Shown here: piece after piece, positions 1-11,900 of the stretch
Layout of the letters: each line of letters starts with the position of its first letter
How positions within the stretch are numbered: position 1 is the stretch's first letter
Notes under the pieces: generated by a model
Database searches by the model: none
The model's input: only the letters and a program-made list of their open reading frames with translations
Told to the model about the DNA's origin: nothing
NCBI GenBank assembly: GCA_034670405.1
Contig: JAXDDX010000115.1
Location: 341,501-405,500 of the forward strand
DNA length: 64,000 nucleotides
From: Hoplostethus atlanticus
Lineage: Eukaryota > Chordata > Actinopteri > Trachichthyiformes > Trachichthyidae
Direction of reading: 5' to 3'
Position numbers and translations under genes: made by a program

Positions 1-96
<96 letters not shown>
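1..96. repeat. (CA)n microsatellite
   Basis: An uninterrupted CA dinucleotide run starts at the window edge, so its true length is unknown. It lies inside what is read as intron 1 of fam184a. Confidence 0.98.
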
Positions 97-98
<2 letters not shown>

Positions 99-711
99 AT
101 AATGTATCTTCCTGAAGAGGAGAAATGAGATGCTGTCTGCCCTGTGTGTTTCCCAGTACTTTGACAAAAAACAGAAACTTCATGCCTCACTGTGGATAGG
201 CTCAAAACTCTAGGCTATTCCTTAATGAAAAACATCGTCCCACTTCTTACATACCATTGGCCTGAATTATAATTTATATAGAGCTTGTTGCCATAGCAGC
301 AAAACCCTACTTTACCTCCTTCTTGACAGCAGCGCTGCAATAAAAGCAGCGGAGAGTAAAAAACAGGTCTGAATTATGAAATGCAGCTCTCTAAAAAATT
401 ATGATAGCAAAAGCCTTACAGGGCCTAAAGCTACACGAAGGACTGGAAACCAGCCGTGTGGGATTATAAGACACCTGCAACAAGTCTTTAATAAAAGTGG
501 CACACAAGTGTTGTAACACAAATCGTTAAATAGTAATGCACCGGAGGAATAGCAATCGATGACTGGCTGACTCACTGACTGCACATGAAAATGTCTGCAA
601 AAGATATAGCCAACATTTAGGTCAAAGTTGGGCCTTCTAATGTAAGGTGCACTGATTTGCACTTTGCTGCACTCAGCGCTGTTGTATTCATGCAGAGTTA
701 AAGGCTGGCTG

Positions 712-930
712 ATGGATGAAAATGACAGTAAGGCAATCAGAACAGAAATAGGAAAATCCAACAATACGAATAGGAGTAGGCCCACTGGCAAATAGGTCGA
801 TTAGAACAGGAGTAGGACAATCAGAATAGGAAGAGACAAATCAGAATAGCGGTAGGAGAATAAGAAAGTAAAATAGGGAAGGAGCAGGAAGGAGTAGGCC
901 AGTCAGAGTAAGAGTAGGCCAATGCCCGTT
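712..930. repeat. degenerate purine-rich minisatellite
   Basis: About 220 bases built from drifting copies of a unit close to GGAGTAGGCCAATCAGAATA, almost all purine on the plus strand. Copies differ by several bases and in length, so the array is old or was never homogeneous. Confidence 0.6.
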
Positions 931-1802
931 GAATAACTCGAGGTCTAAGGCACAGGAGATGCAAGGCTCAGATGTGTGGCCTGTGGGAATATGTTGGAAT
1001 TATGTGACGTAACCACAAGGCAATGACCGATGACCTGATGTGGCTTTCGCTGTATTCGTGTCACATGGGGAAAACAGTAGATACGAGCTTCATACTTCAA
1101 AATACAGTCAGCTTTCAGGTGGTAAATACTACTTGGGAACTCAGGGTTTGGCGGTCGACCCCGTTTTCTCCAAACGCCTGGAATCTGATGTCACCAATAA
1201 ATACAGGAAATACTTGTACTTAAGTGTAGGGAATGATGTTTCAAATAAAACCAACAACATGAAAGTTTTTCATAACTCATTTTGAGACTCTTAAAATGAC
1301 ATGGCGGGACACAACTACTTACTGGATTTTTGGTTACAAAAATCTCACCAAGTGCATGAAAAAGCTGATCAACAAGTTTGAAGCGTGAACATTTCCTACT
1401 TATTGTTTGGTCAGCATTAGTATAGGCATACTGTATATTGCCAATCCCCGAAATATTTGTTCATTTCAGACACACACACAAACACACACACACACAGAGT
1501 TTATGCTTTCTGTCAGCTGTGATCGACATGGCTTTGGTCACAATGAAAATAGGGGATTTTACAGTCAAAGCGGGGTGTTCTTTTGTGAAGGCCGCCAACC
1601 TTGTCTATGAAGTGCTCCAGGAAACCCTGAGTGCCTTGCACTGGAGTTCAGTTTAAATGACCAAATATCATGGTAATTTAAATCATCACGAAATTGCCAG
1701 TCCATCGCAGATTCCTGGTGTATTCGTCCAATTGCCACACAAAATGTTGCCAAAAAAGGCCCTGTTTAAGGTTGCATTATACCTCATAACCACCAAAGGG
1801 TG

Positions 1803-2099
1803 TTTAAAGGACTACACCGACTTTTTGGGAAATTGGTTTCTTGGACAAATTACCATTTCCATGTTATGATAGGAGAATCACCAAAAGTCACCAAAGTCTC
1901 TGGTACATTTCTCTGTCCTGTGCACATGCTAATGTGTTAGCATACAGTACATTGAGGGCCATAGCATTATCTAACGTAAGAAGAGAGACCTTGTAGTAAT
2001 TCAGAGTTGGTGTTGGTATTTTTCTACCAATCCTCTCATCACACATGGGTAAGTTGACTGAAGGGCCAATTTCCCCAAAAGTCGGTGTAGTCCTTTAAG
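1803..2099. repeat. inverted repeat, arms about 36 bp
   Basis: The arm at 1803..1838 (around GGACTACACCGACTTTT) is matched in inverse orientation at 2063..2099, with about 225 bp between. It could be the terminal inverted repeat of a small DNA transposon, but no target duplication was found. Confidence 0.5.
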
Positions 2100-4124
2100 T
2101 ATCTGAAGCATTGTGGTATCTCTAGTATCACAATGTATAATCAATCCTGGACAGAGATAAAAAAAAATGCATCCATGCCCACATTTCAAAGACATTGGCA
2201 CTATGCTTAGCCTATCTCTAAACTGACACCAGGGGCATTGCGCATGATGGGCCCTTGGGTTCAGCTTTAGGATGCAGTTTTTTTGGGGCAAACACCCAAA
2301 AACGCACTGCCGTACCTTGTTGCCACTATGAAACAACTTTGAAAGTTGTGAAGTTGCAGGTTTTATATGATAGGAGGGGCAGATGGAGGTGTCCAAAAAT
2401 CTGGGATGATATTATTCATTGCAATTTTTATGTACGCGTATTGGTACGCCAAGTAACCTAAATAAATATGCTGTTTTCCAGGAAGTAAAAGTAATGGGAA
2501 TATGAAAAAAAAAAAAAAAAAAAAAAACATTTCTGGGCTTTATTGTTAAATAGGTGTACCTTATGATGCATACATTTTTCATTTCATTGTGACTTTAAAC
2601 TACCCCGTACTAAGGCTTGGTGCAAACCTAGCCCAAAGCTGTTGAATTGTGGTATTTTTCAACCTCCGCTTTCCGGTACAAAGAGAAATACTGAGAGCTC
2701 AAATCTATGGTAAGTGTCAGACAGCAAATCCACAGAGGATATAACTGACTTAAGGTGTCAAACCCTTCTGTAGCAAAGAGCAGGCATCTTCAAACGGCCA
2801 CCTAGAAGGAGACCTCCAACATACTGGAGCCTCGCACATGTTGTGGCCCTGAGTGCATGTTGTGGGGAGGCTGGGGTTTTACAAGTTGGAAACCTGTCAT
2901 TTTGTCAAGCGCAAGATGAAAGGACTAATCCTCAGGGGAAAACTCTGAAAATGCCATGGAAGGCCCGAAAGTACACAACTGTAGGAATATAATATCCTGG
3001 TCAGGCAGGCAATAGCAAATGAGATATTTCATTTCACGGGTTCATGCTCATCAGTGAGCTCTCAAAGGCCCATTGTGATAGATACACCACATATATGGCT
3101 ACATATATGTGCTTTTCACTTGAATTAACGATTATATATAAATAGAAATGTATAACATCTACAAATGCAACACACACCTCACTGAAATAACAACACAAAT
3201 TACAAGGTATAGAATAAAGTGTTCAGAATAAGCAAATAAGGAGTGGAGGCAAAGCAAAATAAAGGCATATTAAGGCTTAACTAGATATTCAAGTGTGCTG
3301 TTGTCTGGTAGCCCTTCTCCATCTAGGTCTAATTTTCTGGTGGGGCTTGTCATGAGGGATCAAAGTTTGGAGCAAGCGCCTGATTTAGCTGCATGATTAT
3401 TTATGAATCATCAGCAGCACAACACCACAAGGACGAATGAAAGAGAATTCCAGCATAATTTCATGCAGCCCATGATGACTACCTAGTTAATGATTGATGA
3501 TTCATATTGGGGCGAATGACCCCCTATCGATGGATGCAGCATCCGAGCGGACCAGTTATCACCTACAGGCGGCTGATCCCCGCCAGCGTCCCGTTCTTTC
3601 TCACACCGCGCCAAACTCGATTGAAAATCTGATATTTCCAGGCTTCCTTGCTTGTCGTTCTAAGTGCTGACCTTCTAGAACAGACTTAAGACATCGATAG
3701 GAGCCGTTCTTCAATTCGGCGTACATCTAATACACCCAACGGCAAACATTTCAATAAAATTGCAACTTTTATAATTTGTTCGCCTGTTATTCCCATCATT
3801 TTCCTCCACCAAAAGACACCGTGGCGGGCGGTAGTGAGCAATGTGAACCGATAATAAAAGTTGGAATTATATTAGAATAAGTGCCGCTTGGTGGACTATA
3901 TGAATGCCGAAATTACCAGAAGACCCTCAACATTCAGAAAAAGCCTTGAGTCATGTTCTATCAGGTATGTACGTTCGCCGATAAGCAAAGTAATATTAAA
4001 AGGCCAGATTTTAATGGTATTTGGCATGATGTTCACTCCAGAATATGATGTATCAGGGCTAACCGTAGAATAGACGGACTGCTCGGCAACGGGCTGTGGA
4101 ATAGGCCGTACACATATGTCCTAC

Positions 4125-4286
4125 CTTTGTCAGCTGTGCTATTTTCTTGCTCATTTTCAGGTGCAGGTCCTGGGTATATTCCATGGCGATGCCGGACTGG
4201 AAGGACATGCTGGACGCCGAGGATGAACTGTATTTCCCCTGGCCGGCAGGGCTGTAATACTGCTGCCAACCTGACCCAGTCGCCAT
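4125..4286 (-). CDS. fam184a: FAM184A-like protein, first coding exon
   Basis: The minus strand encodes 54 residues from the ATG at 4286 to the splice donor, starting MATGSGWQQYY and ending LHLKMSKKIAQLTK. The ending matches the conserved N-terminus of vertebrate FAM184A (human LHLKMSKKIAQLTKV). The exon stops after the AAG codon at 4125 and a GTAGGA donor follows at 4124, so the next codon (V in the family) comes from exon 2, off the window. FAM184A is a large, mostly coiled-coil protein of poorly known function; only its leader and the start of the coiled coil are here. The ATG has a strong context (A at -3, G at +4). An in-frame ATG two codons upstream (4292) is possible but would add only MK. 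FAM184B shares the KKIAQLTKV segment, but the WQQYY and YTQ features favour FAM184A. Confidence 0.88.
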
Positions 4287-5280
4287 CTTCACAATGATGC
4301 TTCAGATGCTGTTACTACAGATATGGGGCTGTAACAGCGAGCTGGGAAATGGCAATCAGGCGGCCAGGACAGCACCGGGTCTGTGTCGGAATTTTGCCAG
4401 ATAGCCTTAGCTTAAACCCGCGGCGAAACAAAATTCGCATCAAAAAGGTGAAGCCTTTTTAACCCGCACCTTGTTAAAAAAATTATCATTTTACGCAGGT
4501 TGGGATAATAATACACCGTGAAAGAGAGAACGTCTATTTTAAAACCCCCAAAACGCTGCCTACTACCATATTGTCAGTTAAAAATGTTGCTATTTTCTTT
4601 CGCTGGTCCTCGGAGGGCTTGTTAGATTAGCGGGTCCTGTCTGCTGTCACCTGCCCGCTGTTTAGAGCTGTTTCTCAGGCAGCTGGCTGACTCCGGGTCG
4701 GTCACCTTGATAGCGAAATTTCTTCCTGGGATCCGTTTAGGCTGATCTCTTCTCAGTGCATACCGGCTACACAGACTGATAGTGAGTGTAGAGATTGTAG
4801 GTACGTGTGTATAAGTGCGCGCGTGTGTGTGTGTGTGTGTGTGTGTGTAAGGCTCAGCGGTTGGTTGCCGCTCCTCTGTTGCCATGGATCGCCTCAACAG
4901 TCCAGGCGCTGCATTCACGTGCTGTCTGAAATGTCGCAATTACGACCGTCTGCGAACATGAACGAGCCATCAATGTGATAAATATATATGGGGGATTAAT
5001 TCACCCAGAATGAAAATGTACTCGTTGAATGATAAATGCTTTACTTGAATGATCATATCAAATAGAAAAAGAGAAATTGAAAATAAAAAAGAAATGGAAA
5101 GGCAATTTGAATATGCAAAGTGAAATAGAAAATGCAGAATCACATCTGACCTCCCCATTTTTCTTTTTCCCTTTGCATTTTCAAGTTGGCATTTAATCTT
5201 TTCCATGTCTCTTTTTATTTTCAATATCCCTTTTTGTATTTTAATTTTCACATTTACATTTTATTTTGTCTGTTTATTAT
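4287..5280 (-). promoter_or_regulatory. presumed 5' UTR and upstream flank of fam184a
   Basis: This is the sequence directly upstream of the fam184a start codon on the minus strand. It has scattered CpGs and a (GT)n tract at 4815..4848. No TATA box or transcription start could be fixed, so calling it a promoter is positional inference only. The reading frames here are low-complexity and not convincing as protein. Confidence 0.4.
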
Positions 5281-5410
5281 AGAGAAACATTACGGAAAGG
5301 ATCGCTACAGAAACCTTTGCTTAACCTCTTCCTGCAACAACTCACCTCATCTTTCAGATTTCAGAGCGAGACTTCTCCTTGAGCAAGACTTCTGTTTCTG
5401 ATCGGCAGTA

Positions 5411-5616
5411 GCAAAAACAAGCACTTTTAGTGGACATACTTTGATCGGCGCACTTGCCCCTGCAGATTACGTTGCAGCCATAGCAGCCCGTTTCGTGACT
5501 GCCGACTGAGGTGATCTACCGGAGCAATTCCAAAACTTTTTGTACCTATTTTGCGGTATAAATGACAAATTTGTGTAAATAGAGCCCAGGTTTAAAAATA
5601 CCGGAATTCCCCTTCA
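5411..5616 (+). repeat. dispersed repeat A, copy 1
   Basis: A roughly 200-bp unit running from AAGCACTTTTAGTGGACATA to GGAATTCCCCTTCAAG. It recurs at 14018..14204 and 16427..16620 in the same orientation at high similarity, with a shared core around CAATTCCAAAACTTTTTGTA. No coding potential; it looks like the arm of a non-autonomous DNA transposon or a SINE-sized repeat. Confidence 0.8.
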
Positions 5617-6444
5617 AGTTTGTAAATGTAGTCATGCTTACCCGTGATTTTTGCAACACAACACAGGGAGCTCACGCACCAAATAGCGTGTGTCTGTCAC
5701 TGTCATTTCAACCTAATAAAGTAACCCCTATCACCCTTACCTAGCAACTTCATTTCTTGGGAGTTAAGGGACAGAACTTAATTCAGCATTTCTCGTGGTA
5801 CTAATTCATTGTTTATATGTGTTATTGATTAAATCTCTTTAATTATGTATATTTGTTGACTGGATTAAAGTTGTGAATTTTAATCTTATCATGCAATGAG
5901 GTCTTTCCATGAAAGTTTCTTTTTTTGTTGGAGTGTGTTGGAGACATGAAACTATCGGGGAGTTTGTTAAAATTAAAGTCTCACGTGTGACAGGAGAATA
6001 AAGATAGTTTATTTTGCTGATGATTCATGATGATATCTACAACAGCACTACAGATTTGATCACATCAAATAACATTTGCATTTACTGTGACCACAGCATG
6101 CTAAGCAATCAACAATGTGGTTAAAAAGTAAGAGGAGATTTAGTGAGTTGGTAGCTGATAAATGGGTGAGCCAGATGATTTGGTTTGACGGTAAATGATT
6201 AGACTTAGGTCACCAAACTGTCAACTTATAACGAACGTCGATCCTGAATGGTCATTGGTGCAAATTCTTTAGATATGGCTTCCAAATAGATTTCTGTCAA
6301 TTTTGCTTGATTTTTACTCTGTTATGATAAAAAAAAAAGAAACACCTCAAATTTGGACTCACTTACACTAGGGTATGAGTGCCACACCTCACAGCCATGC
6401 CCGAGGCTTGTTATCCATTCGTCACTTTGGTTAATTGACTAGGC
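5617..6444. other. no gene seen
   Basis: AT-rich sequence between repeat A and the hAT element. No open frame, RNA gene or repeat structure was recognised apart from a short A-run near 6330. The last eight bases (GACTAGGC, 6437..6444) are the left target duplication of the next element. Confidence 0.5.
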
Positions 6445-6707
6445 CAGGGCTACTCAACTTTACATAGCTCAAGGGCCACACAGCAAGATACAGCTGTGTC
6501 AAAGGGCCGCAACGCAAGTTTTTTGGTCATATAAGAAACTATTTTGTAGTGTTATTTCAAGCCACATGGATATCAAATGATTAAATGACAAAATAAGTAG
6601 GCTTTATTCACTAAATGTAAAAGTGTTAGATTGCTGTTGCAGTAAATCACAATAATGTTTAATAAAATAAATATAGGCATATTAAATTGAAATTAGGTCA
6701 GAGTATA

Positions 6708-6899
6708 TCAAATTATTCCCAGATGGATATGTAATTCCAAGTCACCGTGAACGTTTGCCCGTTTTGGTACTGCTATTGTTCTCTGGCAAAGAAGGCACAT
6801 TGGTTTGTTATTTACCTCAACAAAAGCGAATTCTTCCTCCCATGTTTTTTGAAATACCCTGTGTTCATCAGAAATGTTACGTTTTGCCGGTTTTGCCAT
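6708..6899 (-). pseudogene. hAT transposase N-terminal fragment (BED-type finger)
   Basis: 63 residues from MAKPAKRNISDEHRVF. The segment FVEVNNKPMCLLCQ carries the C-x2-C pair (about residues 35 and 38) of the zinc finger that opens many hAT transposases and their domesticated relatives (GTF2IRD2/ZBED-like). The frame ends before the second half of the finger is complete. It lies inside the 6445..8901 element in the orientation expected for its transposase. No catalytic DDE part is present, so it is a relic. Confidence 0.75.
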
Positions 6900-6938
6900 G
6901 ACTTGAGAGTAGACTAGGCTAGACTTCCTGCACAGTTC

Positions 6939-7559
6939 GGGCTTTCACATGATCCATGCAAAGCGTCGGCGTCAACACCAGGTTGAGCGCGACCCCTTCA
7001 CGTGGTCAGCCCAGGAGAATTACATTACATTCATTACTTTCACACTGTCGAGTTTTTAAAATGACAGCATTCAGGAAAGAATAGAGTGGAGTTCAATTTA
7101 GGACGACAGCCCGCATCAGCTGTAGCTAATCACATCGCCAATGATCATACTAGCACAGCCATAGAAGTGAATATAGACTGGCTGCATATACGAACCTGTA
7201 CTAAACTGTCAACCACCCTGGTAGTCCCATCTGTAATCCGACATCATTCCATGCCACAGACTTTTTAGTCAGATCGTGGTATGATTTAAGTGTCATGTTG
7301 TATAACTCGGGATGCTCCGACACACAGAAAACAAGTTTCTCCTCCATTGTTTTGTTTTTTATTTCGCGGCTATGATATCAAACTGCTGTGATTGGTTTCG
7401 AGTCGCAGAGATCAGCGTCGCGAATGTCAAAGTTGATTATAGTTGAACTTTGAGCGCAGCGCCAGGGACTCTGCCAGCGTCTGCGCCCAGGTGCACAACG
7501 CAAATTGACAAATAGGAAATCAATGCCAGCGCCGAGCGTTTTTGTCGCTGATCATGTGT
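6939..7559. mobile_element. nested MITE, copy 1
   Basis: About 620 bp with imperfect terminal inverted repeats of roughly 45 bp, starting GGGCTTTCACATGATC on the left and ending GCTGATCATGTG on the right. A second copy lies in the opposite orientation at about 15365..15994 in another hAT element. The interior is non-coding. No clear target duplication was seen, so the exact ends and superfamily are open. Confidence 0.75.
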
Positions 7560-7758
7560 TGGTTTATCTTCTTTGTTGATCCCACGATTGCTAAATAGTG
7601 ATGGCCGATTCGTGAATCGTTCAAAAGAACCGAATCAGTTAAGTGAGTGAGTTGATTCGACTCGCACACGCGACTGAATTGATTCAGCAGCGGTTATAGC
7701 AGCGCCAGAAAAAAAAAAATTTATTTTAAAAATCACCAGTTAATTTATCAAACAATCA

Positions 7759-8309
7759 CCAGTTAATTTATCAAACAACATCTTAAACATTACAAAAACT
7801 GTTGTCAATGTATATAGAATGTAATAGATCACTACATTGGCCTTTTTCATAATCCAATATGGCTCCTTGATCCGGCGGGTAAGCGGAAGTAGTCTCTCTC
7901 GTTCATCAGACGTGAACCGCTCGGACATCTCGGACATCTGCTCTCTCGGTTCGCGAGATGTCCGATTGAGTCCGAGAAGTCCGATATTCATCTGCTCTCT
8001 CGTTCATCTGCTCTCTCGACTCGTTCGCGAGCCGCTCAGTCTCTCTCGTTCATCTGCTCTCTCGACTCGTTCGCGAGCCGCTCAGTCGCTCTCGTTCATC
8101 TGCTCTCTCGACTCGTTCGCGAGCCGCTCAGTCTCTCTCGTTCAGCTGCCCTCTCGTCCGATGAACGAGAGAGACTACTTCCGCTTACCCGCCGGATCAA
8201 GCAGCCATATTGGATTATGAAAAAGGCCAATGTAATAATGTAGTGATCTATTCTGCACACATTGACAACAGTTTTTGTTGTTTAAGATGTTGTTTAATAA
8301 ATTAACTGG
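7759..8309. repeat. long foldback with 46-bp tandem repeats in the loop
   Basis: The arm at 7759..7906 is matched in inverse orientation by 8161..8309, about 148 bp at high similarity; both contain TCCGGCGGGTAAGCGGAAGT or its complement. The loop holds about three tandem 46-bp units around CTCGACTCGTTCGCGAGCCG, with equivalent points at 8031, 8077 and 8123, between roughly 7995 and 8151. The whole would fold into a long hairpin. It may be a separate foldback transposon inserted in the hAT MITE. Confidence 0.85.
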
Positions 8310-8530
8310 TAATTGGGTAAACTATAAGCCATTTAACATTTAACATTGGTCAACAAAACTCTCTATTAGAAAAAGAAAGTCAAGAGCACACGAAATAAAA
8401 TGAAATGAATAGCAATACTCTGTGTAAATACTATAAATATTATTATTATCATTAACCTGTGGTTTAGTTGGTGTTTTACAGTTGGTTACACATCTGGTTT
8501 GAAAGGGGTGGCGCTCATGTGATGCCATTA

Positions 8531-8601
8531 CTAGTATAGCTCAGTTAGTAGAGCAGCAGACTCTCATGCTGAGGAATGTAGGTTCAAACCTCACATGGGA
8601 T
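8531..8601 (+). other. tRNA-like sequence (degraded tRNA or SINE head)
   Basis: TAGCTCAGTTAGTAGAGC resembles the D-arm and pol III A box, and GGTTCAAACCT the T-arm and B box. The intervening AGACTCTCATGCTGAGG aligns with the anticodon arm of Lys-type tRNAs. The D stem (GCTC/GAGC) is intact, but the anticodon stem pairs only with an 8-base loop, the T stem has a mismatch and the acceptor stem does not close. It is read as a pseudo-tRNA or a tRNA-derived SINE head, not a working tRNA gene. Confidence 0.6.
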
Positions 8602-8909
8602 GGTATGTTTCTGTTGGTGAATCATAATGAATCGATTCAGAATCGATGCACTTCAATCGGACGGCTCGAAAGAATCGAGTTAGTTAAAAGAGTCGGTCTT
8701 CCCATCACTATTGCTAAATAAGCACAGTATGCACGATCGCCATCTTGTGGTCATTAAGAATTTAGTTTAGAAATGGTTTGTGTTCATTGAAATGAGAATA
8801 TTATATTTTTATTGGCAGTTGCTATGACAATAAAAATTCAACCAAGGGCCGCAATAATATTAACCTTGGGCCGCATGCGGCCCGAGTGTTGAGTAGCGCG
8901 GGACTAGGC

Positions 8910-11900
8910 TATTGAACTTCATGAACTTTTGTCTCGTTGCCGATATTTGTCACTATACACTAGGGCCATATTAGTAAGCAGAGCAATTATTTTGTCACTC
9001 CGCGGGCCACTTTCCTCTGGCATCATGTGTATGTCATTGAGGTGGACTGCCAAGGGACATTTTAGCAAGCTGGATTGCCAGGTTCCTCCTCTCCATATCA
9101 GTAAATCAATATAACTTAAATGCACTCCGGGGGCGTATCATCCTTGGCCTTTGTTCTTTGTTTTTTAACAACGTCTGTCATCTCTGTTCTTGTTTGCTGG
9201 AGTAAAAGCATGGATTCTTTAGAAAAACAGAAGTCAGAATAAGCCTCATGTGCTCTTATTTATTAAATCCTATCTTTGGACAAAGACCAGGTACATCAAG
9301 ATGCCTGTGTCCCCGGACCGATGTCAAGAGTAGATATCCACATTTGGATGCTTTTCCAGCTTTCAGGTGGTTACCCAAGTAGCGGACATTTTATCTCTCC
9401 AACCTTTTATAAGGGATCATGCACAGTGAACTAGTTATTGCAAAATAAGGCCTGCCAGGGTGAATCACGACCCCAACCTGATCACCCTGTAGGGGCTTAT
9501 TTTGCAATAATATGGACCGCAGAGTGACCGCAGAGCTGCAGCGGTCCACTGTTCAGAAATAATGGCTCAGAATGGCCTCTTAATCCATGCTCCTTCACTC
9601 CTCCATCTAGACCCAAGTAGCACAGATTTTGCCATTTTCATTTTCTGAGTCTGTGTTTCACTGTTACATGTGAAATATTCATTGCCCATGTCCAGAGTCA
9701 GGAGAAGAGTCAGGAACAATATTCCCCCTAAAGGCAGAAACAGAAGAGAATCACCTTTCCAAGAATCGAGAATCGATTCCCCCCCAGTCTAATCAGCTCA
9801 CTTCGTCAGGACGGAGTGAGCTGATCGCCTGGGACACCCCAGTAATATCAAACCCAGTAATATCAAACATGTTTGATATTTATTCGATATCAGTGCGGGT
9901 CCTGTAGTGTGTGGGTATTTAAGATTCACTCGGACATTGCCCTGTCTGCCTCCATTGTTGTTTTGCCTAAATTCACGTTGGTTTGCGTGAGTTCCTGGCA
10001 GACCTGAAGTGTCAAGAATCTTTACAGCAATCTTAATGGTATCGTTTAGTGTGTGACCCCTCACCGTAACACAGTGTGAGTTTCTATTTTAACGACTTGA
10101 GGCGAAAACATCTGTCAAATCTGTTGTTATGTGTGTTATACACTGCGTTTTCAAGATCCTTTAAGATTTTAAAATTTGTGTAGTGTGTAGCTAGCGTTCA
10201 TGTGCGATGAAAGAGTCTGCAGGTTTTCATTTCACCCAATGAAAAAAGCATGTTTTGGGTCAGGACCTTCCATTGACACCCAGTTTTCTGACACTTGGTA
10301 GCACATTTCCAAAATGCTCCAAAATGCTTTGGTAATTTTTTGATGTCATGATGCCCTCAAGACGTCCTGTACCCGAGTATGGGGCGCCAAATGTAACCAA
10401 CTGAATTTCGTCCAAGAAATCCATTTTGTGCCATGAAATGAATTTTTGTCACACAAAATCCAAAAACACCTTGTTTGATTTCGTCCACGAAATGCATATG
10501 GGTGCCTAATGTTACACAGCATGCACAGCATGCGTGGACGAAAATGCATTCTGTGGACTTAAAAGGTTTGCATATGCATATGCTTTCACTGATCTATTTA
10601 CACTGCCCATTTTCACCCAGTAGATGAAGCATAGGTGCTGCAGAAAGCTCGGCACACTCTTAAAGTGGCATATTACAGCACTCAATTCACTGAATACTTC
10701 ATTAAACTAGAATTTGAAGACAAGGTTTGAAACCATGGAACAAGGCAAACGTTCTCCAGCAGCAACAATAGCAACAGTGCTGCTTAGCCTACCATTCATA
10801 AAAGTCATTATTTCTTTTAGTGAGGGAATCGCTTTTAGACACACAGCGCTACAGCTGATGTCGGCATGTAAAACTATCATTAGAATAGAAACCACAACCA
10901 AATTCAACAATATATCCAGAGGGGTGGGGGTGGCTCTGAGGTGGGTTGGAGCTGATTTGTGTCCTGGAAGACGGGCAGCTTTGGTCTCTTCTTATAAGAA
11001 TAAAGTCAGAACATTTCAAGAATAAAGTCGTAATATTACGTGAATAATGTCATGACAATAAAGCATCAGCTTTTTTTGTTAAAATGGAAGTGGACGATTT
11101 AGTTAAATCATACAGTCACAGTTCTTGTGACTCCGCTAATGATGCTTCTGAAAACTCCGTTGTTGTTTTCTCATGCACACATGCGTGCAACACTTCCATT
11201 TCGGACTCTGCCAAGTTCCTCTTTTCCCTGGTTTACTTGCACACGACCCTTCAGTTTGCAGCCTTTTACAGTGTTGAACAGGGTGTTTACCTATGAAAAT
11301 TGACATCATCCAACATCCAATTTACGAACGATTGGCATTCATCAAATATACCCCTTTTCTGCAAACAAATCGAGGTTTCCCGCACGTTTCATGAATCCCA
11401 CGTTCGTGTTTTCGTATGCACACACATACGACAAATTTACGAATAATTTATGAAAACATTCCTGAATGAGGCCCATTGGTTCTAATATTAGCAAACTGAC
11501 TTGATGGGGTATAGAGAAAAACATCATGCATATATTGAATAGCCAAACAGAATATTAGCTGTGCCTCCTATCAAATGTTACCCAGTATTTTTCCATAGTC
11601 TTTTTTATCCTTTGGTATAAGACATGTCTATGTATTCCCTCTATTATTCCACTTCAATGAACTCTCCAATTCTCTCCAAGGCCAGCCAACAGCCAGCCAG
11701 CTAGCTGTAAACAACTGTTTGGTTGATAACTTTTCTAGCTGCTGTTTCTACTTCTTGGAGACTTGATTTTCCCTCAGACTGCAACAAAAACCTTTTCTGT
11801 TTTATTCTACTACAGAGGCGAGTCTTTTGTTGAGCCATTTGGCCTGAATCCAACAACCCAGTCCAAAAAAAAGGATTAGGTGAGGTTTGGATTAGTTGTA

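Larger units (their letters stand above)
97..4124 (-). other. fam184a: fam184a intron 1 (part); no coding sequence seen
   Basis: This stretch follows the splice donor of the fam184a first coding exon on the minus strand and runs off the left edge of the window. I see no second exon with the expected coiled-coil coding sequence, so the next exon is probably beyond the window. Contents are a purine-rich degenerate tandem repeat (712..930), a short (CA)n at 1471..1497, an inverted repeat (1803..2099) and an A-run at about 2505..2526. The open frames here are short and show no family motif. Confidence 0.7.
7596..8710. mobile_element. non-autonomous hAT element with perfect 8-bp TSD
   Basis: 1,115 bp with ends TAGTGATGG and CCATCACTA, flanked by identical TTGCTAAA at 7588..7595 and 8711..8718. 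No transposase is encoded. Its cargo is a long foldback with a tandem-repeat loop (7759..8309) and a tRNA-like sequence (8531..8601). It sits inside the 6445..8901 hAT remnant and is therefore younger than that element. Confidence 0.93.
6445..8901 (-). mobile_element. hAT transposon remnant hosting two nested elements
   Basis: Left end CAGGGCTACTCAA at 6445 and right end TTGAGTAGCGCGG at 8901 are near-perfect inverted repeats, flanked by identical 8-bp duplications GACTAGGC (6437..6444 and 8902..8909). The 8-bp duplication and CAGGG-type ends indicate hAT. A minus-strand transposase N-terminus survives at 6708..6899. Two younger elements sit inside: a MITE at about 6939..7559 and a hAT MITE at 7596..8710. 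The catalytic region is absent, so the element is non-autonomous. Confidence 0.9.

Noticed and set aside
8531-8601. Functional tRNA-Glu(CTC) or tRNA-Lys gene
   Set aside because: The acceptor stem does not pair and the anticodon stem only closes with an 8-base loop; reported as tRNA-like instead.
10360-10560. LTR-like ends with a TGGCGCC primer-site look on the minus strand
   Set aside because: The GGTTACATTTGGCGCC motif has a second diverged copy about 125 bp away (TGTAACATTAGGCACC), so it is a tandem duplication; no LTR pair, duplication or coding region accompanies it.
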